From contig CM077594.1 of NCBI GenBank assembly GCA_039654915.1, forward strand, positions 108,948,893-109,012,892: a DNA stretch of 64,000 nt, read 5' to 3'. The position numbers were made by a program, and so were the translations under genes. The notes under the pieces are model-generated. The model worked only from the letters and a program-made list of their open reading frames with translations. It ran no database searches and was not told the origin of the DNA. Of this stretch, positions 1 to 10,552 are shown piece after piece; position 1 is the stretch's first letter, and every line of letters begins with the position of its first letter. Source of the stretch: Aquilaria yunnanensis. Its lineage: Eukaryota > Streptophyta > Magnoliopsida > Malvales > Thymelaeaceae.

Positions 1-845
1 TAATATTTTTATTAGTTTTTTAAAAACATTTACTTTTCAAAAAATATTATAAATTATTTTTTAAAATGTAAGATTTCAATAAATTGACAATTTAAGTAAA
101 TTATCAATTTTTATAAAAATAATATATAATAATATATTAAATTAATGTTAAATGAGGTCGCCCTTATACTGCAATTCTGAAATTTTTATCTGTTGAATCA
201 ATCTTAGATGCAGAGCGATAGATGAAAACTTTGTCAATTGTTATAATATCAAGTTGATGTACAATGGATACATCTAAAGTTTGGGTTTGAGGTACAATAG
301 ATATATCTCAATACGTAAATTCACTAATAAGTTGTTTAGATATAACTCAATGTTATGTAAGTCCTATGGTGCAGATAATCTATCTTTTTCTTGTAACTCG
401 TCATACTTTAAATATATAATTTTATATGCTTTTAATTACCGGAAAAAAAACAAAAAAAAGGTTGATGCGCTTTACTTCCTATGTATTTTTGTCATCCCTG
501 TGTTCCGTGCTCGAGTCTCATTCTAGCTTGTCATTATTTCACCTGAGACAGGATAATTACTTCCCACATAATAAATCATCAAGAACTTCCCTTCTTCTCT
601 TTTTTTTTTTTTTTGAAAAAAATGGAAAAAAGTTCCATATGATGCAATACCACACCCTTTTGAGAAATTCCATAAAAAAATTAGAGATAAAAAAGTTGTG
701 AATCTGCTAGAAAGCAACAAAAGTATTGAACAGAAAAAAGAGCGACGAAGAAAATAGCAAGCAATTTCACTCCCCTTACATGTGATGTGAGCATGGCCGC
801 CTCCGTATACTATTTATTCTTATCTCGAAACGGATAAAATAAAAC
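1..845. other. AT-rich intergenic DNA, no gene seen
   Basis: The stretch is AT-rich with homopolymer runs. Its short open frames lack family motifs, codon bias or splice structure. I see no gene here. Confidence 0.6.
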
Positions 846-1000
846 TATTTGATTGGTCATTGGTTTCTGTTAAAATTTTAAGAAAGTTATCTTAATGTAG
901 CTTTTAATTTTTAATTTCAGTGACTTTCGTCTCTATTATTAATAAATTATTTAAAATTTTAATACTAATAAAAAATGTTGTTCACAATCAGAGCTATAAA
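846..1000 (+). repeat. Degenerate MITE copy related to the one at 58326-58477
   Basis: The segment aligns by eye along most of its length with the MITE at 58326-58477. Shared landmarks are ATTTG near the left end, a GTAGCTTTTA block in the middle, and ATAAATTATT followed by an AACTTTAATGCTAATG-like block near the right end. The GGCCCC terminal inverted repeats of the better copy are eroded here, so both boundaries are approximate. Confidence 0.45.
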
Positions 1001-1094
1001 TAGGGAGTAGAAATCTATTCTAACTGAATATGCTCAAATATCAGCTTGTGTTATTTATAAATTGTCAAACCCCATTCCCCCCAACTTACCCACC

Positions 1095-3345
1095 ATTTTT
1101 TTTTTTGTGGAAAAAGCATGCATTAAAGAAAGAACATTTTACAAATAGAAACTAACAAAGAACAACCTTATAATACAAACTACTAAAGAGGCAAAAAGGC
1201 AAAGGGAACAACCCTCTAATACAAACTACTAAAGGGGCAAAAAAGACAAAGGCTTGATTACAAGATCTTGGGTAAGTAATCCCCAGAGCATCAAACAATA
1301 ATGCTTCATAGCAAAAGGCAGGGCACTTTCAAAGATCAAAGTCCCCTCACGCTACTGGTTCGTTCCTGTCTCGGCCAATAAATCCGCTACCATATTAGCT
1401 CCTCGATAAAGATGTCTCACTTGAAGAACTTATCTTGTAACTCTGGGCAACCTGCAATCAGCAATCAAGGGTGTTAATCCAATGGGAGCTTCTTCAGATG
1501 GATCTAGTAGTTGGATAACAATCTTTGAATCCATCTCATTTTTTAGAGGGAATGTGTTGAAATGGGTAGCTAGGTTTAACCTTTCTTGCAAAGCCCATAG
1601 CTTTACTTTAAGGGGGTGAGCGCACCCAATATTCCTAGAGAAAACTATAATAAATTCAACTTTCTTATTTTGAATAACACCTTTGATGCCAGTTTTTTAA
1701 GAGGAGGCTTAGGAGGAGCCATCGGTGTTTAGTTTGAACACATTAGAAGAAGGTGGACTTTAACCAACATTGATTATCTATTTATCAGTATTGGGTCCTT
1801 TCTCAACTTGGATAAAAACAAAGTACTCCACAGCCCTATTCACAATATTTCTAACAAGGACTTTAATAAAAGTATTAGGATTCTCAAATAGTGTCTTATT
1901 TCTGTCAACACACAAATCCTATAAACAAAAGGAAAGCATAATATTCCACCAACTATGAGGAGAAATAGTATTATTGGTACAACAAAGCTTAATATAATTA
2001 GAAACTTGAAGGCTAGATTGCTGGTGTACCCCTAAACTAGCATAAACATCCAAACTCTTAGGACAAGTGAATAAGAGATGTAGTAAATCCTCATCATGAC
2101 CATTGCATTGGTTGCAGGTAGAAACAACATTAATACCTTTCTTTGTTAGATGAACATTGGTGAGAACCTTACCATGCGTGATGGTCCAAAGAAAGAATTG
2201 AATTTTAGGCAAAGTAAGAACCTTCCAAATCCAAGTCTAGTTGTCAAGCTCAAAATTTTTAAGAGGGGAAGAAATAACTCTATAAGCAAATTCTAAAAAG
2301 AATTCCTTAGATTTTAAAAATTTGTAAATAATTATATGCTTGAGATTATCCTAAAAAGTAGAAGCAATGGATGTAATCCTATTCTTGATATTATCAAGCA
2401 ACACAAAAGAGAATTTCTCCCAAAGCAAACTATCCCTAGAGTATAGATCCCTTATAATCAAAATGCCCTCATAAATAGTGAAAGGGCCCTCAATAAGAGA
2501 TCCAACATTGCCTTCACCAAGCCAATTGTCAAACCACCAAGAAGTGTTACAATAATTGAAAACCATTGTCTTGAAAGTGTTGGAATTCATAACAATGTTC
2601 AATTCAATAAGAGCCTTTAAAGTTGAGGAACTGCCATACATTATTTTGGATCTCTTATACTTGTTGATTAAAACATGAAAAGTTAAATTAAACTTGTGGT
2701 TCACATCCTATGCAAGTTTTAGAAGGTGGGCTTGATTAAGGGTACCGCCCATTCTTATGCCTAATCCATAATTTTTTTTAGCCCTAGTTACAACATCCTA
2801 ATTTACTAAATGAACTTTCTTTTTCTCAGCTGAAGAGCCCTAAAGGAAATTCTACAAATCTTATTAATACTACTATAGTTTTTTTAAGGTAATTGAGGAA
2901 CTTGCATGTAGTAGTTTCCTATAGCAGAGAAAGTGGACTGAGTGAGGGTGGTTCTTTTAGCCAAAGAGAGAAACTGAGAATTTCATCCAACAAATTTTCA
3001 ACTTATTTTTTTCAAGAATAAAAGAACAGTTAGCAGAACTCTACTTTTTGTGGGAGAGAAGGAAACCTAAAAATTTTCCCAAATTATTAGTTTTTGTATC
3101 CCCATGAATATAAATGCAACTGTCCCTCACAAGTTAGCTAGTGTTCGTGTTGAAAAACAATTTAGTTTTTTCCAAATTAATAGTTTGACCAGAAAGAGCA
3201 TAGAACAGAGGTAAAGTATATTGGATAACAGAGCAATTACTATAGATACCATAAATATGTGTCCAATTAGACATAGCAGGCTAAGTTCAAATTTACCCAT
3301 CACTAGAATAAGTAATTTCAATCAAAACTCTTTACTAAATTACCA
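1095..3345 (-). mobile_element. 5'-truncated LINE (non-LTR retrotransposon)
   Basis: A plant L1-type LINE remnant lies on the minus strand. In the order of its transcription it shows the C-terminal end of reverse transcriptase, the connecting region, a zf-RVT zinc-binding domain and an RNase H domain. The T-run at about 1098-1108 on + is an A-run at the element's 3' end, as expected for target-primed insertion. The endonuclease and most of the RT domain are missing, so it is 5' truncated. The left limit is good to within about 20 bases; the right limit is only where RT similarity fades. No target-site duplication was identified. Confidence 0.75.
1300..3330 (-). pseudogene. LINE ORF2 remnant: RT C-terminus, zf-RVT, RNase H
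   Basis: The reading frame is broken by stops and shifts, but family motifs are readable. At about 3200-2900 is the post-catalytic RT segment: a SGQTINLEKTKLFF-like stretch, then KFLGF, then FILEK. At 2704-2351 is the connecting region with SWWFDNWLG. At 2212-1919 is the zf-RVT domain, with PKIQFFLW followed by a CNQC...HLLFTC zinc motif. At 1790-1300 is RNase H, with FKLNTDGSS, an LDSKIVIQLL-like stretch and VRHLYRGANMVADLLA. In an intact LINE this polyprotein copies element RNA at a nicked target. Here it cannot be translated as one protein. Identification as a plant LINE is firm; the exact clade is not assigned. Confidence 0.75.
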
Positions 3346-3399
3346 TCACTTCTTCTAGAGATGATTGATTATTCTAGCTAGTTGAGATTCATGAGCACA

Positions 3400-3880
3400 A
3401 TTAAGACACTAGGCAACGATCGAGGCTATGGGCAAGATCACAACCTTACCGGACTTTACGAGACAACGGCAGCGATCATGACGGCGGACTGAGGATGATG
3501 ACAATCAAAATGATGACAATCAAAACAATGATGATCGAGATGACGATAACCATGCAACATATTTGGTCTGAGATGATGACAATCGAGATGGCAACGACCA
3601 TGTGATTGATCTAGTCCAACTCGTGAGACGAGCTAAGAAGGAGGAAGATGTGAATGATTTTGAGCTGGGGGAGAATGGTGGAGACAAAGAAGATGAAGAT
3701 GAAGATGAAGAAAATGATGAGAGCGGTGGGAAGATGGAATCAAACGAAAAGGAAGAGGTAAAATCGAGATGTTCTGATGATAATGATTATGGGAGGACAA
3801 TGAGAGTGTTTGGTGGCCGCTTGGGATGAGGTCGATCAATCTCTCTCCCAATCCGTTTAACCATACAAAAAGGAGCACTA
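3400..3880 (+). other. Purine-rich low-complexity stretch coding acidic repeats
   Basis: GATGA/GAAGA-type trinucleotide runs give an open frame at 3602-3829 rich in Asp and Glu (for example EDEDEDEENDE). There is no partner domain, splice structure or conserved motif. It is either low-complexity DNA or the acidic part of a decayed transposon protein. I would not call it a gene. Confidence 0.4.
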
Positions 3881-3904
3881 AATGCATTTATGCCTGTACT
3901 AGTA

Positions 3905-4480
3905 TTAGCGCCTAAGTAATTTTTATAGTCATTTTTATAAATTCTTTAAGACATTTTTATTTATTGATTCAGACACTTTCTTTTTTTAAGATAATAAATT
4001 ATTTGGATATTCCTTCAGATATTTTTGTTTAGACATTTTATACATTTTTTACATTTTTTATACATCTATTTAGACATTTTTGTATATTCATCTAGATTTT
4101 TTAACTTATTCTTTCAGATACTTTTAATTTTGAAGATAATAAAATTTCTGCTTATTGTTATAGTCATTTTTTATTTTTCATCAAATATTTGTACATAATC
4201 ATTTAGACACTTTTACTTATTGATTTAAAAACTTTATTTTTTAAAAAAATAATAAATTATTTGCATATTACTCAAACACTTTTATATATTACTATAGATG
4301 CTCTCACATATTTATTCAAACACTTCTTCACATTTATATATCATTTTGACAGAGAACAAATAGTTTGCATATTATTGAACAAATAGTCTGCATATATTTT
4401 TTAAATACTTATATATACTTGTTCGCACATTTTTTTTAATTTCTTTAGATATTTTATATTTTTGTATTTGACACTTTTGC
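3905..4480. repeat. Degenerate tandem repeat, AGACATTTTT-type unit
   Basis: The motif (T)AGACATTTTT and variants (CAGACACTTT, TAGACACTTT, AAACACTTTT) recur roughly every 20-50 bases. A longer block reading TTATTGATT...ATAATAAATTATTTG occurs twice, near 3960 and 4220. This looks like an old, diverged minisatellite. No coding potential is seen. Confidence 0.5.
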
Positions 4481-5130
4481 AGATATGAGTAATAATAAAA
4501 GATTTAGAGCTGGCGATGACACCGGCGACAACAGCAACCTCAACAACAGTGAGATTGAGGTTGGATTTTTTAATGGGGAAAGAGTTTTGATGAATAACAA
4601 TTTTATTAATTTTGTTTATGGAAGTGAATTATATATAGAGAGTTAAGGGTGAGTTAGTATATCTAATTAGATATATGTGTATAGTATAATAATTACAGAG
4701 CAATTGTTCTGACTAGCTTGGGCAAAAATTAATAAATCATCAATAAAAAAAAGTGAGAGAGGAAATTGCATGAGTGGGTATTATATTTGTTTCTTTGCGT
4801 GGGTGTGGGTAAAAATATCATTTGTTATCTGTAATTTTATGTACTATTTTGGTTATGGCATCCAAATTTTGGAATTTAACGACCGACAAGTTTTATTTTT
4901 TTGAAACTTAACAACTAATAAATTTAATTATCTTTTCCGCTACCTATTTTTCAAATCCAAATTCGAAATAAGAAAGTTTTCTTTATTATATTTGACGAAA
5001 AACAAACAAATTTTCGTGTATTCATAGTTATATTTAACCAATATAATCAATGTGCTAAGTAAGATCCTAAAAGTTGGTACATTCCAGCATACAATTACTA
5101 AAATTTTGAAGAATATGTATTTATGTATGT
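4481..5130. other. AT-rich intergenic DNA, nothing recognised
   Basis: No open frame with family similarity, no terminal repeats and no RNA gene were recognised between the tandem repeat and the microsatellite upstream of the GASA gene. Confidence 0.5.
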
Positions 5131-5193
5131 GAGTGTGTATATGTGTGTGTATATGTATATATATATGTATATATATGGATGCATGTATGTGTG
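5131..5193. repeat. TG/TA compound microsatellite
   Basis: Alternating GTGTGTATATGTGTG, TATATATATATG and ATGTATGTGTG tracts form a compound dinucleotide microsatellite about 130 bases upstream of the TATA box of the GASA gene. It is a likely length-polymorphic site. Confidence 0.8.
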
Positions 5194-5320
5194 TAACGTT
5201 GTCCGATTTAAGCTGGCCCTATCGTAATTGCAAGTTTTGAGTGTGGATGCATTTATTCGGTATGGGTGGGTACAGCAGATCATTTCGTAGTCGTCCACCT
5301 ATTCAACTTCAAACCCTCCC

Positions 5321-5328
5321 TATTTATA
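5321..5328 (+). promoter_or_regulatory. TATA box of the GASA gene
   Basis: TATTTATA lies 117 bases before the ATG at 5445. It would place the transcription start near 5350-5360 and give a 5' leader of about 90 bases. The position and form fit a plant TATA promoter; the start site is inferred. Confidence 0.6.
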
Positions 5329-5444
5329 GCCACACTGCCCAAGAGCTATTTCCAGTGTCCAACCAGGCCCCTCATTCGGTTCTCCTTCCTCAAACCACTC
5401 TGTTTCTTGTCTGAGCATTTGAGGGAGGGGCAGAGCAGAGCAAC

Positions 5445-6178
5445 ATGGCCACGTCCAAGCTTGCTGCTGCGTTGCTTTTCGCTCTCTTTGCCATTGCCAT
5501 GCTTCAAACCATTGTTCGTTCCTCTTCTTTCTCCTTCCTCCTCCTCTTCTTCAAGCTATTGTGGGTTTTAACAAATTCTACATTTTATCTCTTATTTTGC
5601 AGGTTGAGGCATCACATGGCCACGGTGGTCATCACTATGATCAGGTAATAATTAAATCTTACCCTGCTCCTTCAAGCTCCCAGCAAAATATAAGTACTAG
5701 ATCTCTCTTCTCCTCTTCTTTTTACCCTGCCCAAGTTAATTTTGCAGCATCTAATGACCCACATTTTGGGCTTTTTACTGCAGAAACGTTATGGTCCTGG
5801 CAGTCTCCGCAGCTCCCGTAAGTAGTTAAATTCCAGACTCTATGTCGTGAAAACCAGAGAAAGTCTTGTTTCTTTTAACTTTGACTGTGGTCAAATCTCT
5901 GACATGGTACAACTACTTTTTACCAAAGAAAGTTGTTCAAAAGCAGAGCAGGATGGCAGTAATAATTTTTGTTGTTATTTGTGGTGGAATGACCAGAATG
6001 CCCTTCAGAGTGCTCGAGGAGGTGCAGTCAGACGCAGCACCACAAGCCCTGCATGTTCTTCTGTCAGAAGTGCTGCTCCAAATGCCTGTGCGTGCCCCCG
6101 GGGTATTATGGGCATAAGGCTATCTGCCCTTGCTACAACAACTGGAAGACCAGGGAAGGAGGACCCAAGTGCCCTTGA
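5445..6178 (+). CDS. GASA/snakin family cysteine-rich secreted peptide
   Basis: Four exons with GT-AG introns: 5445-5513, 5603-5644, 5784-5817 and 5997-6178. They give 108 residues, a usual GASA length. Residues 1-25 or so form a signal peptide (LAAALLFALFAIAML core). Next come a short His-rich linker (HGHGGHHYDQ) and the GASA domain, about residues 50-108. The domain has all 12 cysteines in family order, with landmarks CPSEC, KPCMFFCQKCC, CVPPGYYG and the terminal GGPKCP. Family members are gibberellin-responsive, disulfide-stabilised apoplastic peptides acting in growth, redox balance or antimicrobial defence; which role applies here cannot be read from sequence. The start is the only ATG before the signal peptide and has a good context (AACATGGCC). 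The first donor (GTTCGT) is weak but required by the protein. No frame damage is seen. The overlapping open frames in exon 4 are shadows. Confidence 0.93.
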
Positions 6179-7136
6179 ACTCCATCACCATCATCATCAT
6201 CATCGTCCTCGTCCGGATCTGATCATTACAAATGCTATTCGTATCACTACTTAATCTTTAATCAACACCCTTAGTTGCATCGTTAAGCCAAGTTTTTAGT
6301 GTTGCTAGCTAGCTCTGCTCCTAACAAGCACTGTGGTGTATTGGATTTGGGGGATTTGTTGGGAAGGTTGGCCTGGCTTTTAGTCTCTGTTACTAGTATT
6401 TACTTCAATGTCATTCCTTGGGGATCCCCTCAAATGAGAGTGGCTAATTTGTTCACCTTTTCATTCCTCTCAGTGAAATGAAACCCATGGATAGTTATCA
6501 GTGTTGTTTAGATTGTGTCTGTGAACTGTGAAGTAGTAAAATTTTTTAGACGAGGGAGGGATTACCAAGCCCATGAAATCCCTGATGTATGCCTCTGACA
6601 ACCAATCAGAGACTGTCTACAGTGCGGGTGAGAGAGTAAAAAGGATGGCAGTAGTACTAGTAGTAATGCAGGCTTCCCTTGGTTGGTTGATTGGTCCTAA
6701 CCTCAAATAAATAAGTAGAGGAATTGATAGTTTGAATTGAACAACTTGGGTTGCAACATTTATTCAGCGGGGCTCATACTAATCTGTTCACAAGCCATGA
6801 CCTGGTTCCAGACAAAGATATAGCAACATACAAATGGACTACAAATGCAACATGTGAACTGGGCCTTTGGGCTTTCAAAAGTCCATCTAATCACAGGTCA
6901 TTCGGACTGGGGCAGAAGATGCTTGCAAGACCAACTCCGTATCTGCTACTGCAGCACATGATATTTTTCAGCTGTTAATGCCAACAACTATTCTGAGATT
7001 GTCTTTCCCGACATCTCTCTCACACAGATCTGGCCAGTTTCCAGTAGACATTTGACCGGCTTTCTCTTCTAGTGTCCTCAGTCTTATGCGCCCGTGAAAT
7101 TATTAGAAAAAAGAAGGAAGGAACAAACCCATAAGT
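6179..7136 (+). other. 3' UTR and downstream region of the GASA gene
   Basis: The stop codon is followed by a CAT-rich tract (about 6181-6205) and ordinary-composition DNA. The 3' UTR probably ends before about 6550, but no canonical poly(A) signal decides it. From about 6750 to 6990 the GC content is gene-like, yet no protein family was recognised on either strand. Confidence 0.5.
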
Positions 7137-7144
7137 GATGTATG

Positions 7145-7381
7145 GGGTAAATTGCACACGTTACCCCAACCTTTTAATTCGTTTCTGTTCTAACCCCGAC
7201 TTTCATTTTGTTCGTTGCGCCTCCCTAACGTGACTAAAACGTTCCATTTTGAACATTTTTTGGATGGAATCCGTTATATTAGATGGAAAATGACACGTTA
7301 ACATAAGATTGTAGGGGAAAATGTTTGTTTTAACCCTTGTAAACATTTTCATTGCCAAAAAAAGACAACATTTTCAAATCT
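7145..7381 (+). repeat. Left terminal inverted repeat of the CSLD Pack-MULE
   Basis: It pairs with the reverse complement of 8843-9092 at roughly 85-90% by eye. Shared blocks include CATTTTGTTCGTTGCG, CTCCCTAACGTG and CATAAGATTGTAGGGGAAAA. The outer 190 bases match best and the inner part decays. Confidence 0.85.
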
Positions 7382-7599
7382 CCTTCTCCTCCCTTCCCGA
7401 CGGTGCCATCTCCAGCGGCCCCATCTTCAGCCTTCCTCTCCTCCCTCTCCTGCGACAAACCTTGTACTCCATTCGCTTACCCACTCCTCCGATTCCTTCT
7501 CCCCACCGCCATCGAGATACCTCTTCCGATTCCCTTCCCTGATTTTCGTCACGATACCCGTTCACTGTCGCGATTTCCCTTCCTCAGTTCCCGTTCGAG

Positions 7600-8468
7600 T
7601 CAAAAGGAAAATGTGGGATCGGGAACGCGTTCTGGCAAGACGAAAGTGATCCTTATGGCGGAACTAATGGAGTTCAAATGTCGGATTTTCTGGACAAGCC
7701 ATGGAAGCCACTCACCAGAAAAGTCAACGTCCCCGCCGCCGTTCTCAGCCCTTACAGGTAATATGGAGTAATTTCAATCACGATAAGTTACCTCCATTAG
7801 TATTATTTACTAATTTTGTGATTAAGAAAGGTAATCTGTTTTCTCTTCTTTGGCAGGTTGCTGATTAGGATGCATTTATTAGTCCTCATATTTTTCCTTG
7901 GCTGGCGATGGCGAAATCCTAACGAGGATGCGATATGGCTATGGGGATTGTCCACCTTATGCGAGACTTGGTTCGCTTTTCTTGGCTTCTCGATATTCTC
8001 CCCAAGTTCAATCCCATTAACAGAGCCACCGACCTCGCCACCCCGCGCGAGAAATTCGAGCAGTCATCGCCGTCTAACCCCACCGGCCGTTCCGACCTCC
8101 CTGGCGTCAACATCTTTGCCTCAAACGGCTGACCCTGACAAGAAACCGCCGCTGGTCACTGCAAACACCATTCTGTCGATTCTCGCCGTCGAGTACCCGG
8201 TGGAGAAAGTGTCTGCCTACATTTCGGATGACGGTGGCCAAGGGCGGAGCTAGAAAAAATTGTCAGTGGGGGCAATGATAATTTTTTTATAATATATAGA
8301 TGTAAATTTTAAAATTTATGGGGTCAAGTTACAAATTTTATTGAAGATACAATACTAAATATGTAATTTTACCAAAATTCAGTGGGGGCAATTGCCCCCT
8401 CTCACGTGAACGTGGCTCCGCCACTGACGGTGGCGCCATTCTCACTTTCAGGAGCGAGGTAGGTTGCA
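7600..8468 (+). pseudogene. Captured cellulose-synthase-like D (CSLD) gene fragment
   Basis: Exon A (about 7600-7757) reads like the CSLD region before the first membrane spans, with SDFLDKPWKPLTRKVNVPAA. A 99-base intron (7758-7856, GT-AG) is retained, followed by the exon starting RLLIRMH. That exon holds two membrane helices with [15 protein letters not shown], the NRATDLA and GRSDLPG blocks, and then PPLVTANTILSILAVEYPVEK and the catalytic SDDGG motif. CSLD enzymes are Golgi or plasma-membrane beta-glycan synthases of over 1000 residues. Only about 200 are here, ending just after the first catalytic Asp motif. Two compensating frameshifts occur, near 7980 and 8125. A MITE at 8239-8425 interrupts the DDGG motif, and the gene resumes with AILTFRSE. 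The retained intron shows capture at the DNA level. Confidence 0.85.
8239..8425 (+). mobile_element. hAT-type MITE inside the captured CSLD fragment
   Basis: A 187-base element with imperfect terminal inverted repeats (CAAGGGCGGAGCTAG on the left; CAGTGGCGGAGCCAC read inward from the right). It is flanked by the direct repeat ACGGTGGC (8231-8238 and 8427-8434), which extends to nine bases with a preceding G. An 8-bp duplication and CA-starting ends fit the hAT superfamily. It has no coding capacity. Its arrival after the capture is clear, because it splits the CSLD reading frame. A decayed relative lies at 63534-63712. Confidence 0.75.
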
Positions 8469-8842
8469 CCCAATCCGCCTTTATGTAACGCTATTTTGTG
8501 AATCGGGTAAGCTAACGGAGAAGAGGGTGAACGAATCACGGATGGAGTACATGGTTGTCGAAGGAGAGGGAGGTGGACATAGGTGGATTTTAGAGCCAAA
8601 TCTGGGTGTTATGGTGAATCGGGTGAGGCCAGAGAGGGAAGGGAGAACGGTGGCGGCGTGGAGAGGAAGAGAAAGCGGCCTCTGTGGGGGTTGGAAGGCC
8701 AGAGAGGGACGGCGGTGAGGGGAAGGCTGGAGAGCGACGACGGCGAGAAGAAGAGATGAGAGTGGCGGTAGGTGAGGGAGGCGAACAGTGGAGAGGTTGT
8801 TCGAAGAGGGAGGCGGAGATGACGAGGAGAAGCATGAGGGGT

Positions 8843-9092
8843 TTCTTCCTAGATTTGAAATTTTTAAAGCTTTTTTTGGTAAAGAGAAATATTTACAAGG
8901 ATTAAAACAAACATTTTCCCCTACAATCTTATGTTGACTTATCATTTTTCATCCAATATAACGGATTTCATCCAAAAAAGGTTCAAAATGAAACGTTTTA
9001 GCCACGTTAGGGAGACGCAACGAACAAAATGAAAATTGGGGTTAAAACATAAATAAAATTAAAAGGTGGGGGGTAACGCGTGCAATTTACCC
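8843..9092 (-). repeat. Right terminal inverted repeat of the CSLD Pack-MULE
   Basis: Reverse-complement partner of 7145-7381, ending ...GCAATTTACCC at 9092. One long insertion/deletion difference is seen near the outer end; otherwise the arms are co-linear. Confidence 0.85.
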
Positions 9093-9102
9093 ACGATGTA
9101 TG

Positions 9103-10552
9103 CCTGGTTTAAACCTTTCGCTGCACGTGATAGCTAGCGGGCAACACACACACTATCATTAGATGAGAATATGAACTTTACAACAGGATGGAACGAGAAG
9201 ATACAACAGAGGGGAGGGGCCTCTGATCGATGCATGTGTCCGGTATACCCAGACAAGACAAGAGTTGATGGTTTCGGAAATTGATCTTATCATCCCACTT
9301 AGACAGTACTTGTACAATATATTGCAGCAACTGATGACAATACAACACAATGGATTTATAGCGACATTTCTTTTACAACCATTTTTTACAATTGTAACTA
9401 AAAATAGTTAGAAAATAATTAAAAATGACATTTCATACAAAATATTACTTGATTTCACATATTTTATTACATTTTTTTTCATCTACTAAAATGTAATTAA
9501 AAATATAATTTATTATGACATTTACTTATTTCACTTGAAATTTAAGTAATTTTGCAGAAAATAGAAAGGATATTTACGTTTTTAAGAAATTAAAAATAAT
9601 AAAAAATAGTAATTGATTATGCTTTAATTTAAAAAAATAAATTATTTAATCTATCCATAACTCACAAGCACCTTCTCCACGTTCTTTTTTTGGCCATTGC
9701 CACTACCATTTTTTGACTTGCAATTGCCTAGTTGTCTTCATCCAAGTTCATTAGAGTCCTAAATTTTCCACGTACGAACACAGATTTAGTTAGATGGTAG
9801 CGGTGTTGGAACATATGACAAGGGTCTCAGGTTCAATTCACAATATTACAAATTTGCATAATTGCTTTGACTTTATATTAAATTTGCATTAGAACAAAAT
9901 CAAGCATGTACGGACAAAAGAATAAAATTTTGATGGAATAGGTAATTAGTTGAAGCATATATTTGGATAGGATAGGTAATTAGTTGAAGCACATATATAT
10001 AGGCTAAAAGGCGTATAGTTAAAGGATAATGATCCAAAACGAAATATAACATTAATTTTCTATCTAAAATTTAGTATTATTGTATCACTTTTAGTAAATA
10101 TTTATTAGGGCACTTTAAAAATGTTATAAAAACAATGCAGCATCATTTTTTTTTTTGAAATATCACTTAAATTTTAAGTGGCACTAAATATAATGACATA
10201 TATTAATTTGACATTTATAAAAAATGTAATAACAACTCTATCATGACATTTTTTTTTTCATTTTACTATGACATGAAAAATGTTAAAGCAAGCATGATTT
10301 TTTTTTTTTTAGTTATACTGATACAAGTTGTTCAATTGTTGAGTTCAAATTCTACAATAAGTGTGCCAGTGTCTGGAGTGTGGGCTCCATCCTGCAACTC
10401 AACATATTACAAAGAACATTTAATTTGTACCTAAACAGCAAGATGAAATTTACATAACAGCATTACAATATTTTGATACTTCATTTCCAAGTATCAAAAG
10501 ACTGCTCGCAGCTCGATCAGTCGATAGAATATAGAGAGGTGATATTTTGGAG
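9103..10552. other. AT-rich DNA between Pack-MULE and aquaporin gene
   Basis: No gene was recognised. Near 9370-9560 and 10100-10310 are AT-rich blocks containing short palindromes around TGACATTT, which may be MITE debris but lack definable ends. The last 100 or so bases are the 3' flank of the minus-strand aquaporin gene. Confidence 0.5.
9785..9890 (+). repeat. Possible tRNA-derived SINE fragment
   Basis: TTAGTTAGATGGTAGCGG resembles a degenerate pol III A box. About 40 bases further on, GGTTCAATTCA matches a B box (GGTTCRANNCC) at 10 of 11 positions, preceded by the AAGGGTCTCA often found in plant SINEs. There is no cloverleaf, so it is not a tRNA gene. No tail or target duplication was found. 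Confidence 0.35.

Larger units (their letters stand above)
7145..9092 (+). mobile_element. Pack-MULE (Mutator-like element) carrying a CSLD fragment
   Basis: The ends are long inverted repeats of about 240 bases beginning GGGTAAATTGCAC, a form typical of plant Mutator-like elements. The direct repeat GATGTATG flanks it (7137-7144 and 9095-9102), within the 9-bp range of MULE target duplications if one mismatch is allowed. There is no transposase; the interior is captured host DNA, so this is a non-autonomous Pack-MULE. The captured part includes an exon-intron-exon piece of a cellulose-synthase-like D gene in + orientation, and CT/GA-rich DNA on both sides. A smaller hAT-type MITE sits inside the captured gene. 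Confidence 0.85.

Noticed and set aside
5847..6254. Long open frames over GASA exon 4 (135 and 83 residues)
   Set aside because: They are out-of-frame readings of the exon. The cysteine-rich GASA frame with matching splice sites explains the sequence.
8481..8945. 154-residue Ser/Pro-rich open frame on minus
   Set aside because: It is low-complexity translation of GA/CT-rich DNA within the Pack-MULE and its terminal repeat, with no domain.
9785..9870. Possible tRNA gene
   Set aside because: Only A- and B-box-like motifs are present; no acceptor stem, anticodon arm or T arm can be paired.
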